This document shows positions 12,225-23,760 of a stretch of 64,000 bases of DNA, one piece after another; the stretch's first letter is position 1, and each line of letters begins with the position of its first letter. Both the position numbers and the translations under genes were made by a program. The notes beneath the pieces were generated by a model that worked only from the letters and a program-made list of their open reading frames with translations, did no database searches and was not told the origin of the DNA. The stretch comes from Liriodendron chinense (Eukaryota; Streptophyta; Magnoliopsida; Magnoliales; Magnoliaceae): NCBI GenBank assembly GCA_003013855.2, contig ML058484.1:8171344-8235343 (forward strand). Reading direction: 5' to 3'.

Positions 12225-12791
12225 GGCTTGTAGCTTCTAGTGTTTTGAATATTCTTCAATTTTGTAACTAGATCTTGTAGATTCACAGGTTTTGCAAGTG
12301 GGTTTTCAAAATCCGTTGAACCGTTTGAAATCTAGCTCGAGGCTCGATAATTCAGATGCAGGTGAAAAAAAATGAAGAGATTCTTCAATTGATTTCTTTG
12401 TTAAAGTTTGCAACCGAGTTTTGAAGATTTATAGATTTAATAATTAGGTCCTTGAAATCTCTTAGCATTATTCGAAATAAAGCTCAGATAAAATTGAACA
12501 ATTTTTTAAAACTAATTTCCTGGTTAAAATTGAACCGATTTTCTGGTTCATAAGAGATGGGTTCTTCTCCTCTCTTTATATACACAAGTTGTAAGAAGAT
12601 AGATGATGCAGGATACTTGTTCAAAGAAATGACGACAAGGGAGGTGGTTGTCCATAGTTGTAAATTGTGGTATGGGGTTGATAAGTATGTTGTTTACCAA
12701 AAACATTTATTTGCTTAATAAGTAAAAACAAATATAAGTTATTAAGAGGCATAAGTAGCTCATCTAAGTAACTTATAATCCAAACGGGCCC
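11994..12791. mobile_element. PIF/Harbinger-type non-autonomous element
   Basis: The terminal inverted repeat is GGGCCCGTTTGGAT at both ends, flanked by the trinucleotide TTA (11991-11993 and 12792-12794), the typical PIF target duplication. Subterminal CCACCAAATAAGTT words are shared with 28395-28599. A (CT)n tract lies at about 12191-12222. No transposase frame is present. Confidence 0.8.
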
Positions 12792-12871
12792 TTAATTAGA
12801 GGCTTTACTCAAGAAGTTGGGTGGCTAAGTGATCAAATGGACCACATAGTTAGAATCTGGCAGATGACTTA

Positions 12872-13980
12872 AGGCCCGTTTGATTCATAAGTTACTTTGA
12901 ATAAGCTACTTATTTCATAAGTAGATCATCTTGGCTTCTACTTATACAACCAATAAGTACGTTTGATAACTAACATGCTAATTAACTAAAAAGTAGAAAA
13001 GTATATTTGGTTTCCAACATAACAAGCAATTATCCCTCGAGTTTGTTTGGTCCCCCTCACATCCACCATCCATCATGTGGAGCCAACTTATGATGTGGTG
13101 GACTATTCATTGTGTGGACCCCGCATTTGAGGTGGGCCGTCCATCATGCAAGGCCCACCTTGGATGCGGGTCATTCATCACTATGGCCCAACCTAGTGCA
13201 CCATTTATTATGTAGGGCCCAACTTTAATAATGTTGGTCATTCATCAAGTGGGGCCAAAATCAATGTTATTGTCCATCACGTGGGGCCCACCATCAATGT
13301 TATTGTCCATCACGTGGGCCCCACCTCTTATGTGGGACGTCCATCATGTAGGGCCCACTCATAATTAGGGCCAACCATTGATGCGGATTGTGCATCACGT
13401 AAGGCCCACCATTATTAATTGCCCATCATGTAGAGTCACCTTTGATGTGGACTATCCATTTTATGGACCCTGCCTTCAATGTGAGTTGCCCATCATGAAG
13501 GCTTGCCTTGATGTGGATAGGCTATCATTAAGAGCCGACCTTTGATGTGGATAGTCTATCATGTGGAGACACCTCAATATGGGATATCCATCCTATGGGG
13601 TCTAGCTTCAATGTCCACTAACCATCATGTTGAGCCTACCTTTGATGTGGACCATCCATCACATGGGCCCCACCTTTGAAGTGTGTCAGCCATCATACCT
13701 GCCCACTCTGAATGTGTGATTTTTATCATTATGGGCTGACCTTTGATATGGTCCTATCCATATGTGAGCCTACATTAAAATGAGGCAATCCATCATGTGG
13801 GCCCACCTTTTATGTGGACCATCCACCGTGTGAGCCCCACCTTCAATGTGGACAGTCCTCCAGGCAGGGGGAGAGACATGGTAATGAGAGAGCCTTCTAT
13901 GCCGTGGGAGACAACTATTTTACAATGCTCTTACCAAACTTAACTCGTATAAGTTTATTTGGTGGTATCCAAACAGGCCC
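12872..13980. mobile_element. PIF/Harbinger-type element carrying a GTGGGCCCAC minisatellite
   Basis: The left end AGGCCCGTTTGATTC and the right end GTATCCAAACAGGCCC are inverted, with TTA on both sides (12869-12871 and 13981-13983). The subterminal TAAGTTACTT…TAAG words resemble the neighbouring 11994-12791 element. The centre is the tandem array described at 13060-13865. Confidence 0.7.
13060..13865. repeat. GTGGGCCCAC minisatellite, about 20 degenerate units
   Basis: Units of roughly 35-42 bp follow the pattern 'CCATCATGTGGGCCCACC' then 'TTTGATGTGGA'. Unit length and sequence vary, but CATCATGTGG and GGGCCCA recur in nearly every unit. The same array appears inverted at 14425-14725 and 42010-43050. 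Confidence 0.75.
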
Positions 13981-14424
13981 TTAGAAGTAATTGGCCATGT
14001 GTTTTATTCAGACGTTTGTTTCCTGAGCTGTGGGTACCTGATGAGTTAACTAGTCGAGTTTTCTTATGCAGAGCATATAAGATTTTAGGTCCACCGGTGG
14101 ATGGCTTGGATCTCATACCCGTGTGCCATGTAGATTGTCTACCTTCTACACACGTGCCATGTAGATTGAGAAGCTGGTCCACTCATCAGGACAGCTACAC
14201 CTCTCTGTTTAATATAGGCCGTTGGTTATTTTTTGCCGTCCACTTTCCTTGCACGACGCTCTTGATGAATGAATTAGCTGATTTATGGGTTGAGGCGTGT
14301 TCATGGTTAGGCCCACCTGGTGATTGGTCAGGATATCTCACACGTGTGCTACTTGACAGGTACGTATTAGTTGCCTTTCCAAATGATAACATGATGATGA
14401 ACTATCTGTATTGCATAGGTCCTA

Positions 14425-14725
14425 CATAATGAATGGTCCACGTCAAAGTGGCCCACATAATGGAAGGAGTGGGCTACACGTGATGGATAAGACCACATCA
14501 AAGTATGGCCCTTCGTGATGGATGGTCCATATCCAAGTTCTCACACATTAAGTGGGCCCCACCTAGTGGATGATCCATATCCAAGGTCTCACACAATGGA
14601 CGGTCCATATCCAAAGTGGCCCAATATAATGATGAACCACAAAGAAGTTGCGCCCCAACACAATTGATGGTGGACATCAAAAGTGGGCCCCACATGATGG
14701 ACGTCAAAAGTGGGCGCCCTGTACG
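14425..14725. repeat. GTGGGCCCAC minisatellite, second array (opposite orientation)
   Basis: Tandem units of the pattern 'GATGGTCCATATCCAAG' plus 'TGGGCCCCAC'. They are the reverse complement of the 13060-13865 units. Confidence 0.7.
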
Positions 14726-15010
14726 TGGTAGTTACAAGTCTCTTCTCGCCTAGCCTCAAGAGATGGGCCACACAGAAGATCACTTGCAATTAAATCAGGC
14801 TGGTCCACCAATCAAACATGCTAAAATCAAAATCCATGGACAACTGGTTTATCGGCTCAACATACGAGTGGATAGGCTTGATCTTCACCACAGGTTAATT
14901 CCTGGTACGATGCATTTTTTTAGTGGCTCCTGCGTCCAGCACAAGTAACCGTGTATGCACGTGATCATTTCTCTTTTTATTTGATTTATTAGTAAAAGTA
15001 GAAGAGACCA

Positions 15011-15482
15011 GATCCATTGCAAAGCTGTGTAGGATAAGCTTAACCCCAATAATGCAATGTGTGTGGTGATCATGATGTCTGAACAACATCCAATCTGTCC
15101 ATCATGTGGGTCCCACTTGTGTTCTCGTTCGTCAAAGATAAAAAGTTGACCCAAAACTCAAGTGTGCCACACCATTTTTGTAATTGCCTGATTTTTAGGT
15201 GTCATTTCATCCTGGTGGGGAACATCTTCTGAATTGATTGGACGGAGTGTACAAAACAAGGTGGACCCCACATTGAGTCTGCAAGGTTTATAATGGTGAG
15301 CATCTCCATTCCAACTGTTCCTTATGGTGTGGCCCACCTGAGTCTTAGATTGGCCTGATTTTTGGGCCCAATGGATACTATAAAGGTGTGCACATACTGG
15401 ACGGATTAGATATCATGAAAACTTATGCCCTATAGGTTACCTTGTAGGTTAATCTTAACCTACAAAGCTTTGTAGTGAATCC
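15011..15482. repeat. Inverted-repeat miniature element with GTAGG…TTAACC ends
   Basis: The left arm TGCAAAGCTGTGTAGG…GCTTAACC is inverted at the right (GGTTAATCTTAACCTACAAAGC). The interior has 'GTGTGGCCCACCTGAG'-type blocks of the Mutator-like family. The target duplication is not resolved. Confidence 0.5.
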
Positions 15483-15504
15483 GGACTCAAGATCTGATAC
15501 TTTA

Positions 15505-16033
15505 GAGAGCGGATTATAGGTGAGACCCCGGCCTCACCCAAGACGGTGCGGCCCTGACCATGGGTTACTGTGGGGCCCACCTTGATGTATCTATTATGTA
15601 TCCACTCTGTCCATCCATTTGTACATATCATTTTAGGACGTTACCAGAAAAATCAAGCAGATACAACAATCAGGTGGACCATACCATAAGAAACAGTGTT
15701 GATTGACCATTATTGGGCCACAAAAGTTTTGAATCAAGCTGATATTTGTGTTTTCCTTTCATCCATGCTTATGTGACCTTATCAACAGATTGGATAGTAA
15801 ATAAACACTATAGAAACATTAAAGTGCACCCTAAGAAGTTTTTAATGGTGGGACGGTCAATCAACATTGTTTCTTATGGTGTCCACCTGATAATTGGATC
15901 TGCTTCATTTTTTTTATACTGCCCTAAAATGATATGCACAAACAGATGGACAGCGTGGATACATAATACATACATCGAGGTGGGCCCATGGTACCGTCTT
16001 GGGTGAGCCCGGGGTCTCACCTAATCCACTCTC
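15505..16033. mobile_element. Mutator-type miniature element with 9-bp target duplication
   Basis: This is the best-defined copy of the dominant family, 529 bp long. The inverted arms run for about 95 bp: GAGAGCGGATTATAGGTGAG at the left matches the reverse complement of 'CTCACCTAATCCACTCTC' at the right, then 'CTCACCCAAGACGGT' and the CCTTGATGTAT / ATACATCGAGG blocks. The flanks are gatacttta (15496-15504) and gatatttta (16034-16042), matching at 8 of 9. A 9-bp duplication and long terminal inverted repeats are Mutator (MULE) hallmarks. There is no coding capacity. Confidence 0.85.
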
Positions 16034-16074
16034 GATATTTTAACCTTTTCGCTTACTTTAAACGAACAAGGCTT

Positions 16075-16580
16075 GTGAGTCCGCCGCTGATCGTGGGACT
16101 ACCTTTATATATCTTTCTTATGTCTATGCCGTCCATCCTTTTCACTGGATAATTTTAGAGCATTAGCCTAAAAATAAAACACATTCAAATCTCAATTAGA
16201 TCACACTAAAGAAAACAATGGTAATTGGCCACTAAAAATTTCATGGCCTATAAAAATTTTCGATCAAGCTGATATTTATGTGGTACTTTTATCCAGGTCT
16301 TTGTGACCTTATCAACAGGGTGGATAGCAAATAAACATTCTGGTAGCCTTTTATAAGTGTTTAATGATGGGCGTTCAATCACTACTGTTTCCTGTATTGT
16401 GGTCCACCTGAGATTTGGATTACTACGTTTTTGGGCCATATTCTAAAATGATCTGGTGAAACGGATGGACGGCATGGATATAAGACACATATATCAAGAT
16501 AGGCCCCGCAGTAAGGGATCCACCAACCAACCTCAGTAGATTCGGGGATCTACCGAAGCCACGTCCACTTTAAACGGCTG
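16075..16580. repeat. Mutator-type miniature element, diverged copy
   Basis: The family blocks are in order: 'TATGCCGTCCATCC', 'GATCAAGCTGATATTTATGT', 'GTGACCTTATCAACAGG', 'TGTGGTCCACCTGAG', 'AACGGATGGACGGCATGGAT', 'ATATATCAAGATAGGCCCC'. Confidence 0.6.
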
Positions 16581-17109
16581 CTATTCTTGCAAGCGGAGAA
16601 TCAAAGCTCCCACGTGTGGAGAATAAAGTGAAGAATGGAATATAATCTCACAAAAGGAAGACGATGTGATGGACCAGAATAGGTTAGACTCGTTTCTTCA
16701 CAGTACACGTGGCAGGGTTATGTGTTAATCTCGACCGTCCATCTAGTATAATCGATCATGGGTGGCTTGCAAGTGAGAAGTTACACATATTAGACTATCC
16801 TTGCACTCACTTTTCTCCACAAGTATCATTCTCTGCCGTTGCTTTGAAGGTTACCAATCAGATAGATAGGACCATCCGATCTATATGGATCTTTAAATAC
16901 TTGCCGTTGGTAGCAGTGCTCACTAGACGGATGGTCCTGATTAATACATTGACTTGCCACGTGTACACTACACAAGAGATGGCTCTACCAAAATCTTTCT
17001 TCGAGCTCTACCATGTCAAGACATGTGATCCAAGGGAAACGAATATCACCCGTACGTACACCTCAGTTGACAGAAATCGTTACTCCGCACGCTCTTGTCG
17101 TGCAAGTAA

Positions 17110-17593
17110 ACTCTGTTGAGCCCACCTAGAATGTTTGTGCTTTATCTATTCCATCCATATATTTTTCCATCTCATTTTATGGGTTGAGCCCAAAATTTAA
17201 TCATATCCAAATCTCGAGTGGACCATGCCACAAGAAACACTGGGAATAATGATTTCCATAGTTGAAGCCTTCCTAGGCCCCATAGTGATGTTTATTTGTC
17301 ATCCAACCTATTCATAAGATTGCATGGACATGGATGAAAGGAAAACACAATTATTAGCTTGATCCAAAACTTCTATGTCCCCCAAGAATTTTTCAATGGT
17401 AGACATTCAGTTCACACTTTTTCTGTGGTGTGGTCCACTTTATATTTTGATATGCTTCATTTTTTGGGACCATGCGTAAAATTATCTATTAATATGGATG
17501 GATGGAGTGGATAAAATAAGTAAATCATGATGGCCCCGCAGAGTTTACTCCGCACGCTTAGCGCATGGAATTACTCACAACGCAATCTGCTTC
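17110..17593. repeat. Mutator-type miniature elements, one or two overlapping degraded copies
   Basis: Blocks 'ATTCCATCCATATATTTTTC', 'GTGGACCATGCCACAAGAAA', 'CATCCAACCTATTCATAAGA', 'GTGGTGTGGTCCACTTTA' and 'AAATCATGATGGCCCCGCAG' are present. Confidence 0.55.
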
Positions 17594-18094
17594 CAGTGGG
17601 CAGGGAATAAAGGAAAGTGTGATTATTGGTGCAGCATCCAAAGTTCAATGGTTCGGCTAGACCAGGGCCCACATGTATAAGATGTGCTTGAATCGATCCT
17701 TCTCCGGATCAACCCTGTATTACATGCATCAACATGGTACTCTCATAAACTCACGAGACTATTGTACAATATCACCATGGCCCACCCTTCAAGCTACCTT
17801 TAGAGAATCATGTAGATCAAAAGATTCTAACCATTGGTTGGTATATCGAATGCAAAAATAGATGAACTGGATCATTCATAGAAAATGGATCCACTTATGA
17901 TCGTTTATAAATATCGGATTGCAGTATTTTTGCATGATTGATAGGAGAAGAGAGGATTAGACCATGTGGACGATCTAGATTGTTGGGTCCCTAACTAGCA
18001 TACAAACTCAACAAAATATGGTACAATACAATTTGATCATGGGACCTGTTCCAATAATCCTCATTTGCAATAACATCGAATTTCTATAATTAAG

Positions 18095-18170
<76 letters not shown>

Positions 18171-18763
18171 GGTGGACATAATACTTGCATGCTATGTGAA
18201 AAAAAAAAAAGAGGATGTCTGTGGTGCAGATTTGTCGATGTTGATCTCCTAAGTCAAAGAGTCACAGTGGGCAGGGAATAAAGGAAAGTGTGATTATTGG
18301 TGTAGCATCCAAAGTTGGATGGTCCGGCTAGACCAGGGCCCACATGTATAGGATGTGCTTGAACCGATCCTTCTCCAGATCAACCCTGTATTACATGCAT
18401 CAACATGGTCCTCTGATAAACTCACGAGACTATTGTACAATATTGTCATGGCCCACCCTTCAGCTTACCTTGAGAGAATCATATAGATCAAAAGATTCTA
18501 ACCATTGGTTGGTAGATCGAATTCAAAAATAGATGAACTGGATCATTCATAGAAAATGGCTCCACTTATAATCGTTTATAAATATCGGATTGCAGTATTT
18601 TTGCACGATTGATAGGAGAAGAGAGGATTAGACCCTGTGGACGGTCTAGATTATTGTGTCCTTAGCTAGCATACAAACCCAACGAAATATGGTACAATAC
18701 AATTTGATCATGGGACGTGTTCCAAAAATCCTCATTTGCAATAACATCGGATTTCTATAATTA

Positions 18764-18831
<68 letters not shown>

Positions 18832-19165
18832 TGGACATAATACTTGTATGCGATGTGCACAAAAAAAAGAGGATGTCTATGATGCAGATCTGTTGATGTT
18901 GATCTCCCAAGTCAAAGAGTCTCTCCTTGATCTATCCCGGTACTGAACAATTGAGATAGCCCAACGTTTGATCATCTGGCAAGCGCTGAGGAAGACATAC
19001 TATCCACACAAGTGAACCACACACGAGGACAATCAAAGCGATGGAGTAGATTTCCAATCTCTCACGTAGTTTTTCTTTTACCTCACGTTCACATGTTTCA
19101 TGGGATAGGGAGGTCCAGGGCCATCTCTCCCTCTCATTTGCAATAACATCAGATTTCTATAATTA

Positions 19166-19237
<72 letters not shown>

Positions 19238-19560
19238 GGTGGAGATCATACCTGCACGCGATGTGAAAAAAAAAGAAGGGATGTCTGTGATGCTGATTTG
19301 TCGATGTTGATCTCCAACCAAGTAGTCTCTCCCTAATCTATCTTAGTACCGAAGAATCGAGATAGCCCAATGTCTGATTCTCTGACAAGTGCTGATGAAG
19401 ACATGTATCATCCACATAAGTGAACTACACATGAGGACAATCATGAGGATGTAGTAGATTTTCATTCTCTTGTATGGTTTCCCTTTTCCTTGACATTCAT
19501 ACATCCCATGGGGTAGGGACGTCCAGGGTCATCTTTCCCTCTCATTTGGGATAAGATCAT
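17594..19560. repeat. Locally triplicated block with three (AT)n microsatellites
   Basis: Unit A (17594-18264) is repeated as unit B from 18265 at an offset of exactly 671 bp and over 95% identity by eye. The part of B starting CATTTGCAATAACATC (18733) is repeated again from 19135 at an offset of 402 bp, with more divergence. Each copy ends in an (AT)n tract: 18097-18167 (71 bp), 18768-18828 (61 bp) and 19170-19234 (65 bp). Short ORFs inside the units are not gene-like. Confidence 0.85.
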
Positions 19561-19564
19561 ATAA

Positions 19565-20625
19565 ATAAGGAGGGGTTATGTCTCAGGAGTGTGACCAATA
19601 TGGTGCCCGGCTACCTTGCAGACTTTGGTGTAACCTATTATGAAGGAAATCCGTCAATCCACCTCATCTATGCATATACGCATTATTTAATCCCTCCACT
19701 GTTATAACGTATCCATTGATAATCATATCCCATGTCAATCAAAAGCGGACCATCAGATATGGGTCATCAGGTTATCATTAAGTGTGTTTAAAACAATCAT
19801 AACTATTAAAACAAAACTTCAATGGTTAAAAACCTTTGAAAATTTGATTAAAACAATTAGAGTGCCAGACCTAGTGGAAAAATCAGTTGATGAGTCTCCG
19901 ATTCATCCAGATCAAAGCCATGAATATGTTCTTAAGCAAACCAATGGATCCCTTATTGGCCCGTGCAAAAATCAACGACTCTTTATGGAAGTACTCAATT
20001 ACACCAACTTTATTGGCTTCTGCATGGACCTCGTAAGAATAGGCAAAGCTGACCAGTAAAGATCATGACTCTTATATGTTCTCGTGTCTAAGGATCAAAC
20101 CATCATTTATGCATCATCAAGTCCTGATCTCACGATCATATTTCAAGGTAATAGGCCCCTAGACTGTTGACTTGATATTGATCCCCCAACGTGAGTGACC
20201 AAAGGTCTGAACCTAGATCATTCATTCATGGCATACTCACACTCTTGTGCAGGTAGGGGGAAGGCATAAACCGACACCATGTCAGCTCCCGATGATGAAG
20301 GTTGTCCATCCTAACTCAAGTTAATCCCCTTATACAAGATGATTGTACATCTCATGAACTAATGTCCATAAGTATGTCTCACGCACCTGTGATGGTTATA
20401 ATCTAATAGAGCATTGAGATTCATGGACCATAACTTTTCCAGGTCAACGACCATCATGTCCAATCTCAAGTTTTCAAGGCTATTAGAGGAATCACTCCTC
20501 AACAAACCCAGAGAATGAGAACAAGACTAAATCCATCTAAGGCATATCACATGTCCAAACTAGGACCCATGGTCACCACAATCAACAGTTGAGATCCGCC
20601 CATTCACATTCGTGTGGCTAGTGAA
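19565..20625. other. Intergenic stretch without a recognised gene
   Basis: A 91-codon frame at 19784-20059 has no recognisable family features. Nothing else is supported. Confidence 0.4.
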
Positions 20626-20628
20626 TAA

Positions 20629-21254
20629 TGGCCCGTTTAGGACCACGGATATGAGGAGAAGTGGATTCCATGATATGAATTCTCATCAATTCCAATTCTT
20701 ATCAATTCCAGATTTTCTGTTTGGCAGCCAAGATTTGGAGAGAAATCAAATATGAAGGAATGGACGGTGTAAATTTTAATCCCACCGTATGCCCACCGTA
20801 TTACCTCGATTTTTAAATCCATGCCATTCATCCATTTTTACAGAACATTTTATGCCAAGATCCAAAAAATAAAGCAAATCCATATCTAAAGTGGACCATA
20901 AAACAAGAAAAAATGGAGAGTGAGACCTTTATGATGCACAAAAGTATTGGATTAAACTTAAATTTGTGTGGTCCCTTCATCCAGATATTTGTGACCTTAT
21001 CAACAAGTTGGATGGAAAACATACATCATGTTGGGTCCCATAGTTAGGGACACATTGCGGTGGGTCCCACTTTGAGAAGGATTTCTTCTCAAATCCCACC
21101 TTTTTTTGAGGATTTGAAAAAGGGCTAAAAGTGCCTTTTTGAGTTCTCCTGGATTCCTCTCAAATCCACTTCTCCTTAAATCCGTGGTGCTAAACAGAAT
21201 AAAGCAACCAGTTTCTCCTCCTTTCTCCTCAAATCCATGGTGCCAAACGGGCCA
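20629..21254. mobile_element. PIF/Harbinger-type element with nested miniature element
   Basis: The left end is TGGCCCGTTTAGGACCACGG; the inverted right end reads TGGCCCGTTTGGCACCATGG on the minus strand. TAA flanks both sides (20626-20628 and 21255-21257). 'AGGAGAAGTGGATT' and 'AAATCCACTTCTCCTTAAAT' are inverted subterminal words. A Mutator-type miniature element occupies roughly 20763-21066. Confidence 0.75.
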
Positions 21255-21504
21255 TAAGGGCACAGATGATTTTTAGGGCACTAACTCCAACATAAGTAAG
21301 TGGTGCAAATGACAACAATCTAAATACAATTATGTGTATGTGAAGGTTTCCATACAATGAGCTTGCTAAATCACTTATCGCTCATAACTATGTATCAAAT
21401 GTTATGATTAATAGTGTAACTACTACTTTTTTTTAATCCTCGAGAAAAGTATAAATAAACTTGGATATTTAACAGCATTTTTTCGAAGATTGTGGGTAAG
21501 ATAC

Positions 21505-23755
21505 TGTTAGAACTAGAAAAATGAACTCCAAGGGACATTTTCCTGAAATGTAGTGTTTTGTTGCTCTGGGGTTCTGAGTAATGGAAACATTCATAGACAA
21601 TCATAAGCATTCACAAATGTACACAAGAAGGGATATCACAAGGCGAATTTTATTCCAGAGATCCTGAGATCTTGTACATTCCAGGCCGTGATCTGGCACG
21701 AGCCCTTAATTATATCGAATGATCGATGACCCTTGATTAAAAGACAAAAGACTAGTCAGCAGAGACTATGGTCTTAGAGTTTGTGGTCGCAGAGACCTGT
21801 ATTTGTTTTGTTATGGACCGAACCATCTTTGTATTAGTCAGATGTCTAAGTCCCATGTTTTGGCCGGAGATCCGGGCAAAGACTGTCAGGGTATTTTACT
21901 GAGAGGGTATGACTCTGGGCCTGCAGCTGTCATGTGTGGACAGGTGACCTCGGGAAGACCGATCCGCAGTTGTGTGTACCTGAGCGGCCCAACTGATGGA
22001 TGCCGTTTGGATGGGTAGGGCATCAACTGTTGTGTTGTGGCAGTTCATAACAATTGCTTTGTAGTGAATTGAAACTCTTTGACATGGTTTATCGTGATAA
22101 CCATAGTCCCGTTTGTCTAGATTTCAACCCAAATTGGATCACATCTTTACAGTAGATATAAATGATGACATATTTGCATAGATCTGGACGCTGGCGACTT
22201 CTTTCCGAGAAGTCATTTCATTCAACGCGTCGAATCGGGTCGAACCTTGAAGATCTGTGATTTTACTCGTTTAGAGATCCTGGAACATTCATTTGACCAT
22301 TCCATTGGGTCCGGAACGCTCGAAATACCCAAAATAGGCTCAAACGGACCTTGAAAACACTTAAAATTGAGTCCGGAGCACCCGTAAACATTTTGGTAAT
22401 TGGCTGATTTTTTGGGTGCGTGGGCTCCAACGCACCTTTAAATTAAGTGCCTGATTTTGATGAATTTATGGATGCGTGGGGCATTTTCCGAGTGCGTTAG
22501 AGTCCAATACACCCTGAAAATACAAGTCCGAATTATGTTGAATTTTCGGGTGCGTCGAGCTATTTTTCGGATGCGTGAGAGTCCAATGCACCTTGAAAAT
22601 ACAAGTCCGAATTATATTGAATTTTCGGGTGCGTCGAGCTATTTTTGGGTGCGTGGGAGTCCAATACACCCTAAAAATACAAGTCTGAATTATGTTGAAT
22701 TTTCGGATCCGTCGAGCTATTTTTGGGTGCGTGGGAGTCCAATGCACCCTAAAAATATAAGTCCGAATTATGTTGAATTTTCGGATGCGTCGAGCTATTT
22801 TTGGGTGCGTGGGAGTATTTTTGGATGCATGACCACACTAATGATTTTTTAATAATCTAGACCTGCGGTGGTATTGGTCGGAGTGATCTTCCGGCGTAAG
22901 ATACCGGCGATCGAAAATGGATTCTAGTGGCCGAGAAAGTTTTCCGGCGGTCGGAAAGGGATTCCGGCGACAAATCCCAAATACTCAGAGGATAATAGCT
23001 CTTCTTCTCTCCTAATCTGTACAAATGAACAGTGGAAGGGGGTATTTATACCCGAAAATACCGGACAGCGACCAATGAGAGGCTGCCACGTATGACGCAT
23101 CCCCAAAAGGCCTTCGATGCACCCTAAAATGATATTCTGAAATGTGCTTATTTTATGGGTGCGTCGAGCCAATTTTTCAGTGCGTTGGAGTTCAATGCAT
23201 CTAAAAAATGCTATGCTGGTTCTTGGTGATTTTAGGGGTGTGTTGGGTTATATTTTGGATGCGTCAGACCATTTTTGGATGCGTCAAGGTCCAATGCATC
23301 CCGAAATTACAATTCCGAATTTTCTGAATTTACGGACGCATCGAAGGTATTTTTCGGATACGTCAAGCTATTTTTCGGATGCGTCAGAGGTGAAATACAT
23401 CCTAAACCACTTGTTGAATTTTCATGAATTTAAGGGTGCGTCAAGCTGAATAATTGGGTGCGCTTGACGTACTCGTGTTTTGCAAAATTAAATTTTGCGA
23501 AATGAAGGGTTTGCGGGGCCCGCTTTCTAGCCAATCGTCATGCACTGTTTATTATAATACATAAAGAAGGTGTCTGCTTGATTTTGGACGGTTTTGATCA
23601 CGGTGATTCGTGAGGCTCGCTGGAGAAAATGGCTAAGTACTGGATCTTTTGCAAATCTTACTATTTGGGTGGTTGGATGGTATTTTGTGGGATTTTCTCA
23701 AAGTACGCGCCCAGTTGATTTGTTCGGGAGGGTACTAACTTTTGGGACCCCAACA
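21505..23755 (-). mobile_element. Solo LTR, 2251 bp, with 5-bp target-site duplication
   Basis: It begins TGTTAGAAC and ends GGACCCCAACA (TG…CA). Perfect GATAC repeats flank it at 21500-21504 and 23756-23760. No primer-binding site, gag or pol lies between the ends, so this is one LTR left after recombination between the two LTRs of a retrotransposon. A TATAAATACC box on the minus strand at 23041-23050 suggests transcription leftwards; the strand assignment rests on that box alone. The interior has a 78-bp tandem repeat (22460-22830) with degenerate copies from 23120 to 23470. Confidence 0.8.
22460..22830. repeat. 78-bp tandem repeat within the solo LTR
   Basis: The word AATTTTCGG(G/A)TGCGTCGAGC starts at 22541, 22620, 22698 and 22776, a period of 78-79 bp. 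Each unit continues 'GAGTCCAATGCACC' and 'AAATACAAGTCCGAATTATG'. More diverged units resume at about 23120-23470, on the other side of the putative LTR promoter. Confidence 0.8.
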
Positions 23756-23760
23756 GATAC

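Noticed and set aside
13959..14429. 156-codon open frame on the plus strand
   Set aside because: It starts inside the right end of a PIF-type element and has no family features; a chance frame.
16709..17119. 136-codon open frame on the plus strand
   Set aside because: It has no recognisable domain and mixed, low-complexity composition, and lies in repeat-rich intergenic DNA with no promoter or splice context.
18008..18190. Frame encoding alternating Tyr-Ile
   Set aside because: It is the (AT)n microsatellite read in frame.
19784..20059. 91-codon frame, considered as a small gene
   Set aside because: No recognised domain, no promoter and no homologous copy within the window. It cannot be excluded but is not supported.
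22457..22852. 131-codon repetitive frame
   Set aside because: It is the 78-bp satellite of the solo LTR; 78 is a multiple of three, so an open repetitive frame arises without selection.
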